Assembly: GCA_918292005.1 (NCBI GenBank)
Contig: CAKJZJ010000003.1
Span: 91,617-155,616, forward strand
Origin: Clostridiales bacterium
Lineage (GTDB): Bacteria; Bacillota; Clostridia; Christensenellales; UBA1242
Direction of reading: 5' to 3'
Length of the DNA stretch: 64,000 nt
Part shown: one piece after another, positions 25,640 to 35,810 of the stretch
How positions within the stretch are numbered: position 1 is the first letter of the stretch
Layout of the letters: each line of letters opens with the position of its first letter
Notes under the pieces: generated by a model
The model's input: the letters and a program-made list of their open reading frames with translations, nothing else
Told to the model about the DNA's origin: nothing
Databases searched by the model: none
Translations under genes and position numbers: made by a program

Positions 25640-25668
25640 TTGTCTAAACAATTTTTTGTATGTACAAT
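25640..25668 (+). promoter_or_regulatory. Predicted promoter of the comM-dprA-topA operon
   Basis: TTGTCT (25640-25645), 17-bp spacer, TACAAT (25663-25668), about 40 bp before comM. A small GTGCC-AC-GGCAC hairpin lies just before the ribosome binding site (25685-25696). Confidence 0.5.
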
Positions 25669-25708
25669 ATATTTGGATTGTTTGTGCCACGGCACTTTGG
25701 GAGGTAAG

Positions 25709-27241
25709 ATGTTAGCATCTGTATTGAGTTTTGGATTGAGTGGTATAATGGGTTATCCTGTTAAATGCGAGATTGATATTAATGCAGGACTTCCGGGATA
25801 TGAGATAGTAGGACTGGTAGGTACTGCTATCAAAGAAAGCAAAGAAAGGGTTCGTGCTGCTATCAAAAATAGTGGTTATCAGTATCCTATAGATAAAGTT
25901 GTTGCCAATCTTGCACCAGCAGATACTCACAAAGATGCACCTATTTATGATTTGCCTATTGCTATTGGCATATTGCTTGCATCCAAAGAATTAAATTGCA
26001 AGACATATAAAGACTATATTTTCCTAGGAGAATTGGGTTTGGATGGTGGTATTAGGAAGATTAATGGAGTACTTCCTATTATTATCTCTGCTAGGGAAAA
26101 AGGCTACAAAAAGTTTATAATACCTGTAGATAATTGCAATGAAGCAAGTTATATAGAAGGTATAGAAATATATGGTGTCAGTACTTTAAAGGACACTGTT
26201 GACTTTTTACAGGGAGAATTGATTATTGAGCCAACACCCCTTAGTATCTTTGAAAATGCAAAAAGTAGAAATAAACGTACTTTGGATTTCAAATATGTCA
26301 AAGGTCAGGCTCAGGCAAAACGTGCTTTAGAGATAGCCGCAGCAGGTGGACATAATGTTCTTATGATTGGACCACCAGGTAGTGGAAAAACTATGCTTGC
26401 CAAATGTTTTCCGAGCATTTTGCCAGACCTAACTTTTGATGAAGCACTAGAAGTGACCAAAATACATAGTGTGGCAGGAGTATTGGATAGCAGTATAGGT
26501 ATTATTACTTCTAGACCAATTAGATCTCCACACCATACGACTACTACGATTGCTCTTACAGGTGGTGGTAGGACGGCGAAACCGGGAGAAATTAGTCTAG
26601 CACATACTGGAGTTCTTTTCTTGGACGAAATGCCAGAGTATTCTAGGAATAGTCTAGAGACTTTGCGTCAGCCATTGGAAGATGGTGTTATTACTGTGTC
26701 TAGAATAGAGAATAGTATAGAGTATCCGGCCAATTTTATTTTGATTGCTAGTATGAATCCATGTCCATGTGGTAATTATGGCTCTAGAGATAGAGAGTGT
26801 AAATGTTCACCTAATGCTATAAGAAAGTATCTAAATAAACTATCTGGACCTTTGATGGATAGAATAGATATGCATATAGAAGTGGATAATGTTACATACG
26901 AAGAATTAACTAGCGAAGTACTAGAAGAATCTAGTGAAAGTATAAAGGCTAGAGTGGATAAGGCTAGAAAAGTTCAATTAGATAGATATTGTGACACTGG
27001 TATATATTCCAATGCAAAGATGAATGAACAAATGATGAAAAAGTATTGCAAAATATCCAAAGAGTGTGATGCTATGCTTCGAAATGCTTTTGATAGACTA
27101 GGACTAAGTGCTAGAGCATATAATAGAATCCTAAAAGTTGCTAGGACTATTGCAGACCTAGAAGGTAGTGTAGATATCAAAGATGAACATATTTTAGAAG
27201 CAATATCCTATAGATCTATGGATAGCAAGTATTGGAGTTGA
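25709..27241 (+). CDS. comM: YifB/ComM family Mg-chelatase-like AAA+ ATPase
   Basis: 510 aa from ATG 25709 after GGGAGG; the upstream extension to 25640 lacks the family N-terminus. N-terminal ComM fold (SFGLSGIMGYPVKCEIDINAGLPGYEIVGL), Walker A GPPGSGKT starting at residue 221, Walker B VLFLDEMPEY, then the zinc-like CPCGNYGS...CKC and C-terminal Mg-chelatase lid. In Vibrio, ComM is a branch-migration helicase in natural transformation. Its place directly before dprA agrees with a recombination or DNA-uptake role. One base separates its stop from the dprA start. Confidence 0.93.
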   Translation: MLASVLSFGLSGIMGYPVKCEIDINAGLPGYEIVGLVGTAIKESKERVRAAIKNSGYQYPIDKVVANLAPADTHKDAPIYDLPIAIGILLASKELNCKTYKDYIFLGELGLDGGIRKINGVLPIIISAREKGYKKFIIPVDNCNEASYIEGIEIYGVSTLKDTVDFLQGELIIEPTPLSIFENAKSRNKRTLDFKYVKGQAQAKRALEIAAAGGHNVLMIGPPGSGKTMLAKCFPSILPDLTFDEALEVTKIHSVAGVLDSSIGIITSRPIRSPHHTTTTIALTGGGRTAKPGEISLAHTGVLFLDEMPEYSRNSLETLRQPLEDGVITVSRIENSIEYPANFILIASMNPCPCGNYGSRDRECKCSPNAIRKYLNKLSGPLMDRIDMHIEVDNVTYEELTSEVLEESSESIKARVDKARKVQLDRYCDTGIYSNAKMNEQMMKKYCKISKECDAMLRNAFDRLGLSARAYNRILKVARTIADLEGSVDIKDEHILEAISYRSMDSKYWS

Positions 27242-27242
27242 T

Positions 27243-28337
27243 ATGTATACTAGAAGTGATAAAGTAATTCTCTGGTTGTCACAATTTGAATTTGTAACTT
27301 ATGGGGCGATAGAGAAAATATTAGAAGAGTTTGATGATCTGGGTGTTATGTTTGATAATATAATTGATTACAGAAAAACACTATCTAGCATTTTCAAACC
27401 ATCAGAAGTAGAAGAATTATATGCCAATCTAAATATTCATACTATAGATAGGTTACTCTCTGAGTATGATAAACAGGGCATTAGTATAGTGACTATACTT
27501 AGTGATAGATATCCTGACAATCTAAAGAATATTGAGAAGCCACCAATAGTGCTTTATTGCAAAGGAGATATTAGTCTTTTGAAATCGGAAGCATTGGGTG
27601 TGGTAGGGACTAGACGTGCGACTAGGTATGGCAAAGATGTAGGTAATAAACTAGTTAGCCAGATAGCCAGTACTGGTATAACCATTGTGAGTGGTCTAGC
27701 CGAAGGGATAGATACAGTGGCACACAGGACTACACTTGATGTACACGGCAAGACCATCGCTGTATTGGGTGGTGGCTTTGGGAATATTTATCCTAATAGC
27801 AATCAGTCATTGGCAGACGAAATTGTAAAAGATGGCGGATTATTAATATCTGAATATAAACCATCTGAGCCATCACTTACGTATCATTTTCCTATTAGGA
27901 ATAGAATTATAGCAGGCTTATGTGATGCAGTACTCATAGTAGAAGCAACAGAGAAAAGTGGTAGTATGCACACAAAAAACTTTGCTATTGAGTATGGTAA
28001 AGAAGTATTCGCCGTGCCAGGAAGAATTGGAGACATATACAGTGTAGGTTGTAATAAAATTATAGCGAATGGACAGGCTAGAGTAGTTATGTCGGCAGAA
28101 GATATTCTGCAATATTTTGATAGAAGTGCTAGTAAAACTACTAATGAGAATGCTATTCAATTGACTTATGAAGAGCAAATGATTTATGATAGTCTAGTTG
28201 GCCATGAAAAACACTTTGATGAATTGGTATCAGAATTACACATAGAAGCAAAAGTCATGTCAACATTGCTAATGAGACTGGAAATAATGAGAATTATCAC
28301 CAAATTGCCAGGCAATTTTTACAAATTGTCTAATTAA
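27243..28337 (+). CDS. dprA: DNA processing protein DprA (Smf)
   Basis: 364 aa. DprA loads RecA on incoming single-stranded DNA. The Rossmann-like core has GVVGTRRATRYG, IVSGLAEGIDTVAH and the GGGFGNIYP and FPIRNRIIAGL segments, all family signatures. An N-terminal helical region and a C-terminal winged-helix domain (about 300-364) flank it. comM and dprA side by side suggest natural transformation or at least recombination capacity, though no uptake genes are in this window. Followed by topA after a short gap, as smf-topA in Bacillus. Confidence 0.94.
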   Translation: MYTRSDKVILWLSQFEFVTYGAIEKILEEFDDLGVMFDNIIDYRKTLSSIFKPSEVEELYANLNIHTIDRLLSEYDKQGISIVTILSDRYPDNLKNIEKPPIVLYCKGDISLLKSEALGVVGTRRATRYGKDVGNKLVSQIASTGITIVSGLAEGIDTVAHRTTLDVHGKTIAVLGGGFGNIYPNSNQSLADEIVKDGGLLISEYKPSEPSLTYHFPIRNRIIAGLCDAVLIVEATEKSGSMHTKNFAIEYGKEVFAVPGRIGDIYSVGCNKIIANGQARVVMSAEDILQYFDRSASKTTNENAIQLTYEEQMIYDSLVGHEKHFDELVSELHIEAKVMSTLLMRLEIMRIITKLPGNFYKLSN

Positions 28338-28346
28338 AGGAGACTT

Positions 28347-30434
28347 ATGAAATTAGTAATAATCGAAGGTGTTGGTAAAAAAGACACCATAAAAAAATAC
28401 TTGGGATCTGACTACGAAGTTGTTGCTACAAAGGGACATGTACGTGATTTACCACAAAAGTCGCTAGGTGTAAATGTAAAAAACAATTTTGAATGTCAAT
28501 ATACCATTATGCCCGATAAACAAGACATTGTTAAAATGCTGAAAGAAAAAAGTGCCAAAGCCGATAAAATATATTTAGCAACCGACCCAGATAGAGAGGG
28601 AGAGGCAATTAGTTGGCATTTGTGTAATATTTTAGGACTAGATCCTAGCGAAAAAGTTAGAATAGAGTTTAATGAAATTACCAAAAATGCTATCAATAAA
28701 GGTTTGGAACACCCTAGAGCCATTGATTTGAATTTGGTGAATGCACAACAGACTAGACGTGTAATCGATAGACTGGTTGGTTATAGAGTATCACCAAAAG
28801 CATGCAAGGCTATTAGTCCAAATTTGAGTGCAGGTAGAGTTCAGAGTGTTGCTCTGAGACTGGTAGTGGATAGAGAAAATGAGATACGTAATTTTATTCC
28901 ACAAGAGTATTGGACCATGGTTGCCAGTCTTTCTAAAGGCAATAGTGATATCTTCAAAGCATCTCTATTTAAATATAAAAATAAGAAAATTGTGCCTAAT
29001 AGCAAAGATGATGTTGATAGAATATTGAATGCATTGGATAAGGATGGATATTATGTATCCAATGTAAAAAAATCTGTGTCAAAAGTGCATGCGTCTGCGC
29101 CATTTACCACTAGTTCTATGCAACAAGATGCACTCAATAAATTAGGCATGACATTGAAAAAGGTTACAGCATGCGCACAAGAATTATATGAAGGTGTAAC
29201 TCTAGGTCCAGAGGGCAAAGTGGCACTTATTACGTATATACGTACAGATAGTGTAAGGGTTGCACCAGAAGCACAAAAAATGGCTCAAGACTATATTTTG
29301 AAAAATTTTGGCGAGAAATATTTGCCTGCCACACCTAATTATTACAAAGTAAAAGCATCTGCACAAGATGCCCACGAGGCTATTCGTCCTATATCTTTGG
29401 ATAGGACTCCAGAAATGGTTAAACAATATCTATCACCAGATAATTATAAACTATACAAACTCATTTATAATAAATTTTTGGCTAGCCAAATGTCAGAAGC
29501 GATTTATGATGCAGTCAATGTGGAAATTGCCAATGGTGAATATACCTTTAAATGTTCTGGCAAAACTCCAGTTTTCGATGGTTTTATGAAAATATATAAT
29601 GCAAATAAAAAAGAAAAAGACAAACCAGAAACAGATGAAGACGAAGCAGAGAGTGAGAATAATAAATTACCTAGCATGAAAGAAGGCGACCAATTAGTTT
29701 ATCATGATATGAAAACTACTCAGAAATTTACTAAACCTGCTCCTAGATTTACCGAAGCATCACTGGTAAAAGAAATGGAAGAAAAGGGCATAGGTAGACC
29801 AGCAACATATACTCCAACTATTACGTTGCTTGCTAGTAGGAAGTATGTAGAAAAAGATGGTAAGTATCTGAAACCTACCGAACTAGGCGAAAAATTAATA
29901 GATTTCTTGATTAAAGGGTATGAAGGATTATTTAACGTTAATTTTACAGCAGATATGGAAAACAAACTAGATAAGATTGCCAATGAAGGTTTAGATTATT
30001 TAGCAGTTATGAAAAAATTTAATGATTATCTAGAAAAATTGGTTGGCCAGCCTACAGAACCCGAGCATACGGGTATTCAGTGTGAATTGTGTGGTCACGA
30101 GATGGTAAAAAGAGTATCTAAATATGGCGAATTCTTGGCATGTAGCAATTACCCTAAATGTAAGAATATCAAAAGTATTCAAAAAGTAGTGGGTAAATGT
30201 CCTAAATGTCATAGCGACGTGATAGAACGTAGATCTAAAAATGGAAAAGTTTTCTATGGTTGTTCCAATTATCCTAAATGTGATTTCATTTCTTGGGAGA
30301 TACCTACAGGAGAGATTTGCCCTAAATGTGGCCAATATCTCACAGAAAAAGAAGTTTATGGAAAATTGAGAATAAAGTGTAGCAATCCTAATTGCAATTA
30401 TACTCAAACTAAATCTAATGAAGTGGATAAATAA
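28347..30434 (+). CDS. topA: DNA topoisomerase I
   Basis: 695 aa type IA topoisomerase that relaxes negative supercoils. TOPRIM metal site ATDPDREGE (Asp80, Asp82, Glu84 region), catalytic Tyr297 in ITYIRTDS, and SAGRVQSVALRLVVDRE are all visible. Three C-terminal four-cysteine zinc ribbons follow after residue ~570. An acidic, charged insertion (about 425-450, KDKPETDEDEAESEN) sits in the core region. ATG follows AAGGAG. Shares its last base with the trmFO start. Confidence 0.97.
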   Translation: MKLVIIEGVGKKDTIKKYLGSDYEVVATKGHVRDLPQKSLGVNVKNNFECQYTIMPDKQDIVKMLKEKSAKADKIYLATDPDREGEAISWHLCNILGLDPSEKVRIEFNEITKNAINKGLEHPRAIDLNLVNAQQTRRVIDRLVGYRVSPKACKAISPNLSAGRVQSVALRLVVDRENEIRNFIPQEYWTMVASLSKGNSDIFKASLFKYKNKKIVPNSKDDVDRILNALDKDGYYVSNVKKSVSKVHASAPFTTSSMQQDALNKLGMTLKKVTACAQELYEGVTLGPEGKVALITYIRTDSVRVAPEAQKMAQDYILKNFGEKYLPATPNYYKVKASAQDAHEAIRPISLDRTPEMVKQYLSPDNYKLYKLIYNKFLASQMSEAIYDAVNVEIANGEYTFKCSGKTPVFDGFMKIYNANKKEKDKPETDEDEAESENNKLPSMKEGDQLVYHDMKTTQKFTKPAPRFTEASLVKEMEEKGIGRPATYTPTITLLASRKYVEKDGKYLKPTELGEKLIDFLIKGYEGLFNVNFTADMENKLDKIANEGLDYLAVMKKFNDYLEKLVGQPTEPEHTGIQCELCGHEMVKRVSKYGEFLACSNYPKCKNIKSIQKVVGKCPKCHSDVIERRSKNGKVFYGCSNYPKCDFISWEIPTGEICPKCGQYLTEKEVYGKLRIKCSNPNCNYTQTKSNEVDK

Positions 30435-31741
30435 TGATTAAATCGGTTAATATTATTGGTGGTGGGTTGGCTGGCTGTGAATGTGCTTGGCAACTCGCCA
30501 AACGTGGTGTAGATGTATATTTGTATGATATGAAACCTAAAAAAACCGAAGCACACAAGATGGATACATTGGCTGAATTGGTGTGTTCCAATTCTTTAAA
30601 AAGTAATGATGTGCTTACGGCAGGTGGTCTTTTAAAAGAAGAATTGAGACATCTAGACTCTCTACTTATTCGTGTTGCAGATGAGACAAGAGTGCCGGCA
30701 GGTGGCAGTCTATCTGTTGATAGAGTGCTATTTAGTAATACTATTACTCAAACTCTAAAAAATCTACCTAATGTACACATTATTTACAAAGAAATCACCA
30801 GTATAGATATATCTATTCCTACGGTAATTGCTACTGGTCCACTTACATCTAATACTTTAGCAAAACACATTATGAAATTGATAGGTAGTGATGAATTATT
30901 CTTCTTTGATGCAATCGCTCCCATAGTGAGTTACGATAGTATAGATTTTAGTATTGCTTATGTCAAAGATAGATATGATAAAGGCAGTGGGGATTATATT
31001 AATTGTCCTTTTGATAAAGAGCAGTATTTGAGATTTTATAATGAACTTATAAGTGGTGAAATCGTAGAATTAAAAGATTTTGAGAGAAATAGGGTATATG
31101 AAGGTTGTATGCCTATAGAAGTTCTAGCAAAACGTGGAGAAGACAGTATTAGATTTGGTCCAATGAAACCAGTTGGGCTTAAAGATCCTAGGACGGGTAA
31201 AACTCCATATGCAGTTGTTCAACTGCGTAAAGAGAGCTTCGTTAATGACTTTTACAATATTGTAGGATTTCAGACCAATCTTACCTATCCAGAGCAAAAA
31301 AGAATTTTTAGAATGATACCAGGTCTAGAGAATGCCGAATTTCAAAGGCTCGGCACCATGCACAAAAATATTTATATTAAATCTCCAGGGATACTTAGCG
31401 AGACATACCAGATGATTAAATATCCAAATATTTTCTTCGCCGGACAGATTACAGGCGTTGAAGGCTATGTGGAGAGCATCTCCAGTGGACTGGTTGCAGG
31501 TATCAATATGTATAGGTATTTAAATGGATTATCACCAATAATATTTGACAAAAGGACTATAATTGGTGCATTATGTAAATATATAGCATACAAGACTGGA
31601 GATTTTCAGCCAATGAGTGCCAATATGGGACTTATTAATTATGACAATTTAAGAATTAAAGATAAAAAAGAAAAATATGGCGTATTATCTAAACAATCAC
31701 TAGAATTGATAGATAATATGTTGACGGAGGAGAATATTTGA
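30434..31741 (+). CDS. trmFO: Methylenetetrahydrofolate-tRNA-(uracil-5)-methyltransferase TrmFO
   Basis: 435 aa. It makes m5U54 in the tRNA T-loop using methylene-tetrahydrofolate and FADH2. N-terminal FAD motif IGGGLAGCECAWQLAKRG, then the family segments KKTEAHKMDTLAELVCSNS, VPAGGSLSVDR and GQITGVEGYVESISSGL. One-base overlaps with topA and hslV. In Bacillus the order is topA-trmFO-codV(xerC)-hslV-hslU-codY; here xerC and codY are missing. Confidence 0.96.
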   Translation: MIKSVNIIGGGLAGCECAWQLAKRGVDVYLYDMKPKKTEAHKMDTLAELVCSNSLKSNDVLTAGGLLKEELRHLDSLLIRVADETRVPAGGSLSVDRVLFSNTITQTLKNLPNVHIIYKEITSIDISIPTVIATGPLTSNTLAKHIMKLIGSDELFFFDAIAPIVSYDSIDFSIAYVKDRYDKGSGDYINCPFDKEQYLRFYNELISGEIVELKDFERNRVYEGCMPIEVLAKRGEDSIRFGPMKPVGLKDPRTGKTPYAVVQLRKESFVNDFYNIVGFQTNLTYPEQKRIFRMIPGLENAEFQRLGTMHKNIYIKSPGILSETYQMIKYPNIFFAGQITGVEGYVESISSGLVAGINMYRYLNGLSPIIFDKRTIIGALCKYIAYKTGDFQPMSANMGLINYDNLRIKDKKEKYGVLSKQSLELIDNMLTEENI

Positions 31742-32274
31742 TGGAATTAAGAGGCACGACTATTTTAGGTGTGAAAAAAGATGGAAGAACAATAATTGCA
31801 GGTGATGGACAAGCAACGCTAGGCGAACATGTAATTATGAAAAGTAATTCTAAAAAAGTGCGCAGAATATTCAATGATAAGGTTGTAATTGGTTTTGCTG
31901 GTGGTGTAGCAGATGCTTTTGCATTAGAAGCAAGATTTGAAGAATTATTGCAGAAATTCAGTGGTAATCTACTCCGTAGTGCTGTAGAAGTAGCATTGGG
32001 TTTTCGCGATGATAAATATCCTAGGAAGCTTGATGCTCAAATGATTGTGGCAGATAAAAATATGATGTTGATTATCTCTGGTGGTGGCGAAGTAATTGAG
32101 CCAGAAGGTAACGTTTGCTCGATTGGTAGTGGCAGTCTATATGCTATGGCTAGTGCTAGAGCATTAATGGAAAATACAGATTTGGATGCTATGGAAATCG
32201 TGAAAAAGAGTATGAAAATTGCAAGCGATATGTGTGTATATACCAATGACAATCTAACTATCGAGGAGGTGTAA
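31741..32274 (+). CDS. hslV: HslV (ClpQ) peptidase subunit of the HslUV protease
   Basis: 177 aa from ATG 31741 (TGATG overlap with trmFO; GGAGGA upstream). HslV is a proteasome-like dodecameric threonine peptidase. The family core GTTILGVKKDGRTIIAGDGQ is preceded by a five-residue leader MELRG, so maturation must expose Thr6 as the catalytic N-terminus, comparable to Bacillus CodW-type extensions. The ATLGEHVIMKSNSKKVRR and GFAGGVADAF segments are conserved. hslU follows at once; its ribosome binding site lies in the end of hslV. Confidence 0.96.
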   Translation: MELRGTTILGVKKDGRTIIAGDGQATLGEHVIMKSNSKKVRRIFNDKVVIGFAGGVADAFALEARFEELLQKFSGNLLRSAVEVALGFRDDKYPRKLDAQMIVADKNMMLIISGGGEVIEPEGNVCSIGSGSLYAMASARALMENTDLDAMEIVKKSMKIASDMCVYTNDNLTIEEV

Positions 32275-32275
32275 T

Positions 32276-33589
32276 ATGTCATTATCACCTAAAGAAATTG
32301 TACGTGAACTAGATAAATATATTATTGGCCAAGACGAAGCAAAAAAGGCAGTTGCTATTGCTTTGCGTAATAGATATCGTAGGAGTCAACTTAGCAAAGA
32401 AATGCGTGATGAAATTACTCCTAAAAATATCATAATGCAGGGACCTACGGGTGTTGGTAAAACAGAGATAGCACGTAGATTGGCAAAATTAGTCAAGGCT
32501 CCATTTATTAAGGTCGAAGCCACCAAATTCACCGAAGTGGGCTATGTAGGCAGAGACTGTGAGAGTATGATTAGAGACTTGGTAGAAGTATCTGTTAGAC
32601 TAGTAAAAGAAGAAAAAATAGCCGAAGTAAAGAATAAAGCAAAGTCCGTAGTTGAAAATAAAATGCTAGAGATATTGTATCCTATTAAAAAAGATCAATA
32701 TCCAGATATGGACATAGATGCTGCTAAAGCAAAGATTTTGGAAGATCTAGAATGTGGCAAACTAGATAATGAAACAATAGAGATTACTGTAGCAGAGCAG
32801 GCTAGACCTATAGGTGTAATGCCAGGAATGGGTCCAGAAATGGATCTTGGTAATGTACTAGGTAGCATTTTCCCACCACAGAAAAAGAGAAAGAAACTCA
32901 CAGTTGCCAAGGCTTATGAGATGATACTTGCCGAAGAGAGCGATAAACTCATAGACAATGAAAATGTTAATGCCGAAGCAATTAGACGTGCAGAACAAGA
33001 TGGTATTATATTTATAGATGAAGTAGATAAAATTGCTGGTTCTGGTGCAACCAATAGGGGACCAGATGTTAGCCGTGAAGGTGTACAAAGGGATATTTTA
33101 CCTTTGGTTGAAGGTTCTACAGTTTCTACCAAATATGGTACAATCAAAACTGATTATATTCTATTTATAGCGGCAGGAGCATTTCATATTAGCAAAGTCG
33201 AAGACCTTATTCCTGAATTCCAGGGTAGATTTCCAATTAGAGTTGAATTGAATAACTTAAATGCTGATGACTTTTTCAAAATCCTTACTCAACCAAAGAA
33301 TGCATTGACTCTGCAATATTCTGAGATGTTGAAAGTAGATAAAATCAATCTTGAATTTACCGATGATGCACTCAAACAAGTGGCATATTTGGCCGAAAAA
33401 GAAAATGAAACTAGCGAAAATCTAGGTGCCAGAAGACTTCATAATATCATGGAAAAACTATTGGAAGATATTTCCTTTAATGCTAATGGCGAGCATCAAA
33501 TGATAGATGTAAAAATTGATAGGGCATATGTAGACAAAACTTTTGCAGAGACTACCAAAAAGTACGACTTAACCAAATATATTATATAA
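32276..33589 (+). CDS. hslU: HslU (ClpY) ATPase subunit of the HslUV protease
   Basis: 437 aa AAA+ unfoldase that feeds substrates to HslV. Walker A GPTGVGKT at 56-63, Walker B IIFIDEVDKIA, pore motif GYVGRD near 85 and the variable I-domain (about 110-230) that projects from the ring. The C-terminus ends TKYII, close to the conserved tail that docks into HslV. It ends with a strong terminator; no codY follows. Confidence 0.96.
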   Translation: MSLSPKEIVRELDKYIIGQDEAKKAVAIALRNRYRRSQLSKEMRDEITPKNIIMQGPTGVGKTEIARRLAKLVKAPFIKVEATKFTEVGYVGRDCESMIRDLVEVSVRLVKEEKIAEVKNKAKSVVENKMLEILYPIKKDQYPDMDIDAAKAKILEDLECGKLDNETIEITVAEQARPIGVMPGMGPEMDLGNVLGSIFPPQKKRKKLTVAKAYEMILAEESDKLIDNENVNAEAIRRAEQDGIIFIDEVDKIAGSGATNRGPDVSREGVQRDILPLVEGSTVSTKYGTIKTDYILFIAAGAFHISKVEDLIPEFQGRFPIRVELNNLNADDFFKILTQPKNALTLQYSEMLKVDKINLEFTDDALKQVAYLAEKENETSENLGARRLHNIMEKLLEDISFNANGEHQMIDVKIDRAYVDKTFAETTKKYDLTKYII

Positions 33590-33595
33590 AAACTG

Positions 33596-33623
33596 AAAGT
33601 ATTACTCATGTAATACTTTTTTT
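33596..33623 (+). terminator. Intrinsic terminator after hslU
   Basis: AAAGTATTAC-TCAT-GTAATACTTT then T. Confidence 0.88.
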
Positions 33624-33670
33624 GTTCCCATTCTAATGAAATCAATTATATCTATTTACTATTTACTTAC

Positions 33671-33699
33671 TTGAAAAATAATATTCTATATGCTAAAAT
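33671..33699 (+). promoter_or_regulatory. Predicted promoter of helD-hisS-tcdA-trxA
   Basis: TTGAAA (33671-33676), 17-bp spacer, TAAAAT (33694-33699), 32 bp before the helicase start. Confidence 0.6.
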
Positions 33700-33730
33700 A
33701 TTCTATCACATCTACTACAGGTGAGTGCTT

Positions 33731-35809
33731 ATGGATAAAAAAATTTTTGATGAAGAGTCAAAGTATTTAAATGAAACATTGCAAAAAGTTCAAAACAAAC
33801 TAGACAATCTAGAGAACTATGAAAAAAATCTAGATAATAGTTTTAATGAGTCTAATGCTGAATATTTAGAGTATTTGCGTAATAATGCAAATAAAATGAA
33901 TGATGAAGATTTCGTAACAATATCTCAAATGCAAGTAGGACTCAATGATTTGGAGATTGATTCTGAGAAATTGGAAAAAGCAAAAGTTGTTTGTAAAAAA
34001 ATGCTAGATAAACCTTATTTTGCCAGAATTGATTTGCAAGAGCATGATAATATCGAGAGAGAAAAGTATTACATTGGTATCAATTCTTTGAAAGTTGATA
34101 GGGATTCAAAAGATTTTCAAGTAATAGACTGGAGATCTCCTATTGCCAGCATTTTTTACGATTACGAACAAGGTAAATGTGAATTGCGTACCAATTCTTC
34201 GGTACTCGAATATAACTTGTTGGGTAAGCGACAATTTGATATTAGCAAAGGCAATTTGGATTATTACATAGATACGACTATTAATATCGAAGATGAGATT
34301 TTACGTGAAGCATTAGCAAAATCTACAACCGATAAAATGAAAACTATTGTTCAGACTATCCAGAAAGAACAGAATCAGATTATCCGTGGTGATGAGAATA
34401 AAACATTAATTGTTCAAGGTGTGGCAGGTTCTGGTAAAACAGCCATCGCATTACATCGAATAGCATACATTCTGTATAAGATGAAAGGAAAATGGAATGC
34501 TAATAATATTCATTTTTTATCACCCAATAATGCTTTTTCATCTTATATTTCGTCTGTCTTACCAGATTTGGCAGAAGATGATGTTGAAAAAATACAATTA
34601 GATAGTATTGCTAGAAATAGTCTAAAAAAGCATCTTATTTTGGAAAGAAAATATGAACAAATTGAGAGATTGATAGCAGGGTGCGACTACGAAGATTATA
34701 AATACAAGACTAGTTATCAATTTGTTTTAGATTTACTAGAATATGCCCGAATCAATTATATTGATAATTTTAGTATTGATTCACTCACTATCAATAATAT
34801 TGAGATAGATTGTAAAAAAATCAAGAATTTATTTTTTGGTAGATATGCTGATAGGGATTTGTTTACTAGAATTCGTTGGATTACCGACAATATTTTTGAT
34901 ACTTATTTTGGGTATATTAAAAAACCAGATAGAATTGTTAATGTGAAAAGATATATTTTCACTAAACTCTATGAGAGTATTAGCGAGAAAAATTGTGTCA
35001 AAGCATATATGAATTTCTTATCCAGTCATGGTATGTCTCTGCAGTTGGTTGGGGATAAAGTAAAAAATGAAGATGCGTATGCAATTCTTTTCTTTAAATA
35101 TTTTATATATGGCGTTGACTCTAAAGACACTATTAAGCATTTGGTTGTTGATGAGATGCAGGACTATTCTGCATTACAGTTGTATTTGATTAATCAAATA
35201 TATCCATGTCCAAAGACCATATTGGGTGATTACAATCAAACACTGCTACCAGAGTCGATACATGGCAATTACCAGTATTTCCAAAAAATTTTTGGCGAGA
35301 ATACTCAATTACTCACTCTGAATAAATCTTATCGTTCAACGAAAGAGATTGCAGAATTCTATAATTCTTTATATGGTAACGATCACTTTGATGTGGTGTC
35401 GAGACAGGGAGAAAACGTTGATTTAATTACTATTCAAAAGTCCGATATTCTCCGTAAACTAGTAGAATTAATTGACAAAATGTCAGGTAAAAATTATAAT
35501 TCAATAGTGATAATTACTAAAACTAATGATGATGCAAGACGTCTACACACCATGCTTGGTAAGAAGTATGATATACAATTAGTTGATGACAATCTAGATG
35601 AATACCATGGTGGTTTGTGTGTAATGTCGGCGTATAATAGCAAAGGTTTGGAATTTGATAGTGTAATAGTATTTGATGTATCCGAGAATTTTAGTAGCGA
35701 GATAGATAAAAATTTGCTTTATATCGCAACTAGCAGAGCATTACACAAATTAACAATAGTTAGTGTCGGCACTGAGAGTAATTTCATCAAAAATAGTAAA
35801 AGGGGTTAA
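33731..35809 (+). CDS. helD: HelD-like UvrD/Rep-family helicase (RNA polymerase recycling factor)
   Basis: 692 aa from ATG 33731 (AGGTGAG upstream; GTG 33725 also possible). A long N-terminal antiparallel coiled coil (about 1-95) precedes the ATPase, the arm HelD inserts into the secondary channel of RNA polymerase. Segments KDFQVIDWRSPIASIFYDY and Walker A GVAGSGKT (230-237) are HelD-like; VVDEMQDYS is Walker B, and NSKGLEFDSVIVFD and YIATSRALHKLT are motifs V-VI. It stands first in an operon with hisS 2 nt after. HelD frees stalled RNA polymerase; some relatives give rifamycin tolerance. The latter is not implied here. Confidence 0.88.
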   Translation: MDKKIFDEESKYLNETLQKVQNKLDNLENYEKNLDNSFNESNAEYLEYLRNNANKMNDEDFVTISQMQVGLNDLEIDSEKLEKAKVVCKKMLDKPYFARIDLQEHDNIEREKYYIGINSLKVDRDSKDFQVIDWRSPIASIFYDYEQGKCELRTNSSVLEYNLLGKRQFDISKGNLDYYIDTTINIEDEILREALAKSTTDKMKTIVQTIQKEQNQIIRGDENKTLIVQGVAGSGKTAIALHRIAYILYKMKGKWNANNIHFLSPNNAFSSYISSVLPDLAEDDVEKIQLDSIARNSLKKHLILERKYEQIERLIAGCDYEDYKYKTSYQFVLDLLEYARINYIDNFSIDSLTINNIEIDCKKIKNLFFGRYADRDLFTRIRWITDNIFDTYFGYIKKPDRIVNVKRYIFTKLYESISEKNCVKAYMNFLSSHGMSLQLVGDKVKNEDAYAILFFKYFIYGVDSKDTIKHLVVDEMQDYSALQLYLINQIYPCPKTILGDYNQTLLPESIHGNYQYFQKIFGENTQLLTLNKSYRSTKEIAEFYNSLYGNDHFDVVSRQGENVDLITIQKSDILRKLVELIDKMSGKNYNSIVIITKTNDDARRLHTMLGKKYDIQLVDDNLDEYHGGLCVMSAYNSKGLEFDSVIVFDVSENFSSEIDKNLLYIATSRALHKLTIVSVGTESNFIKNSKRG

Positions 35810-35810
35810 T

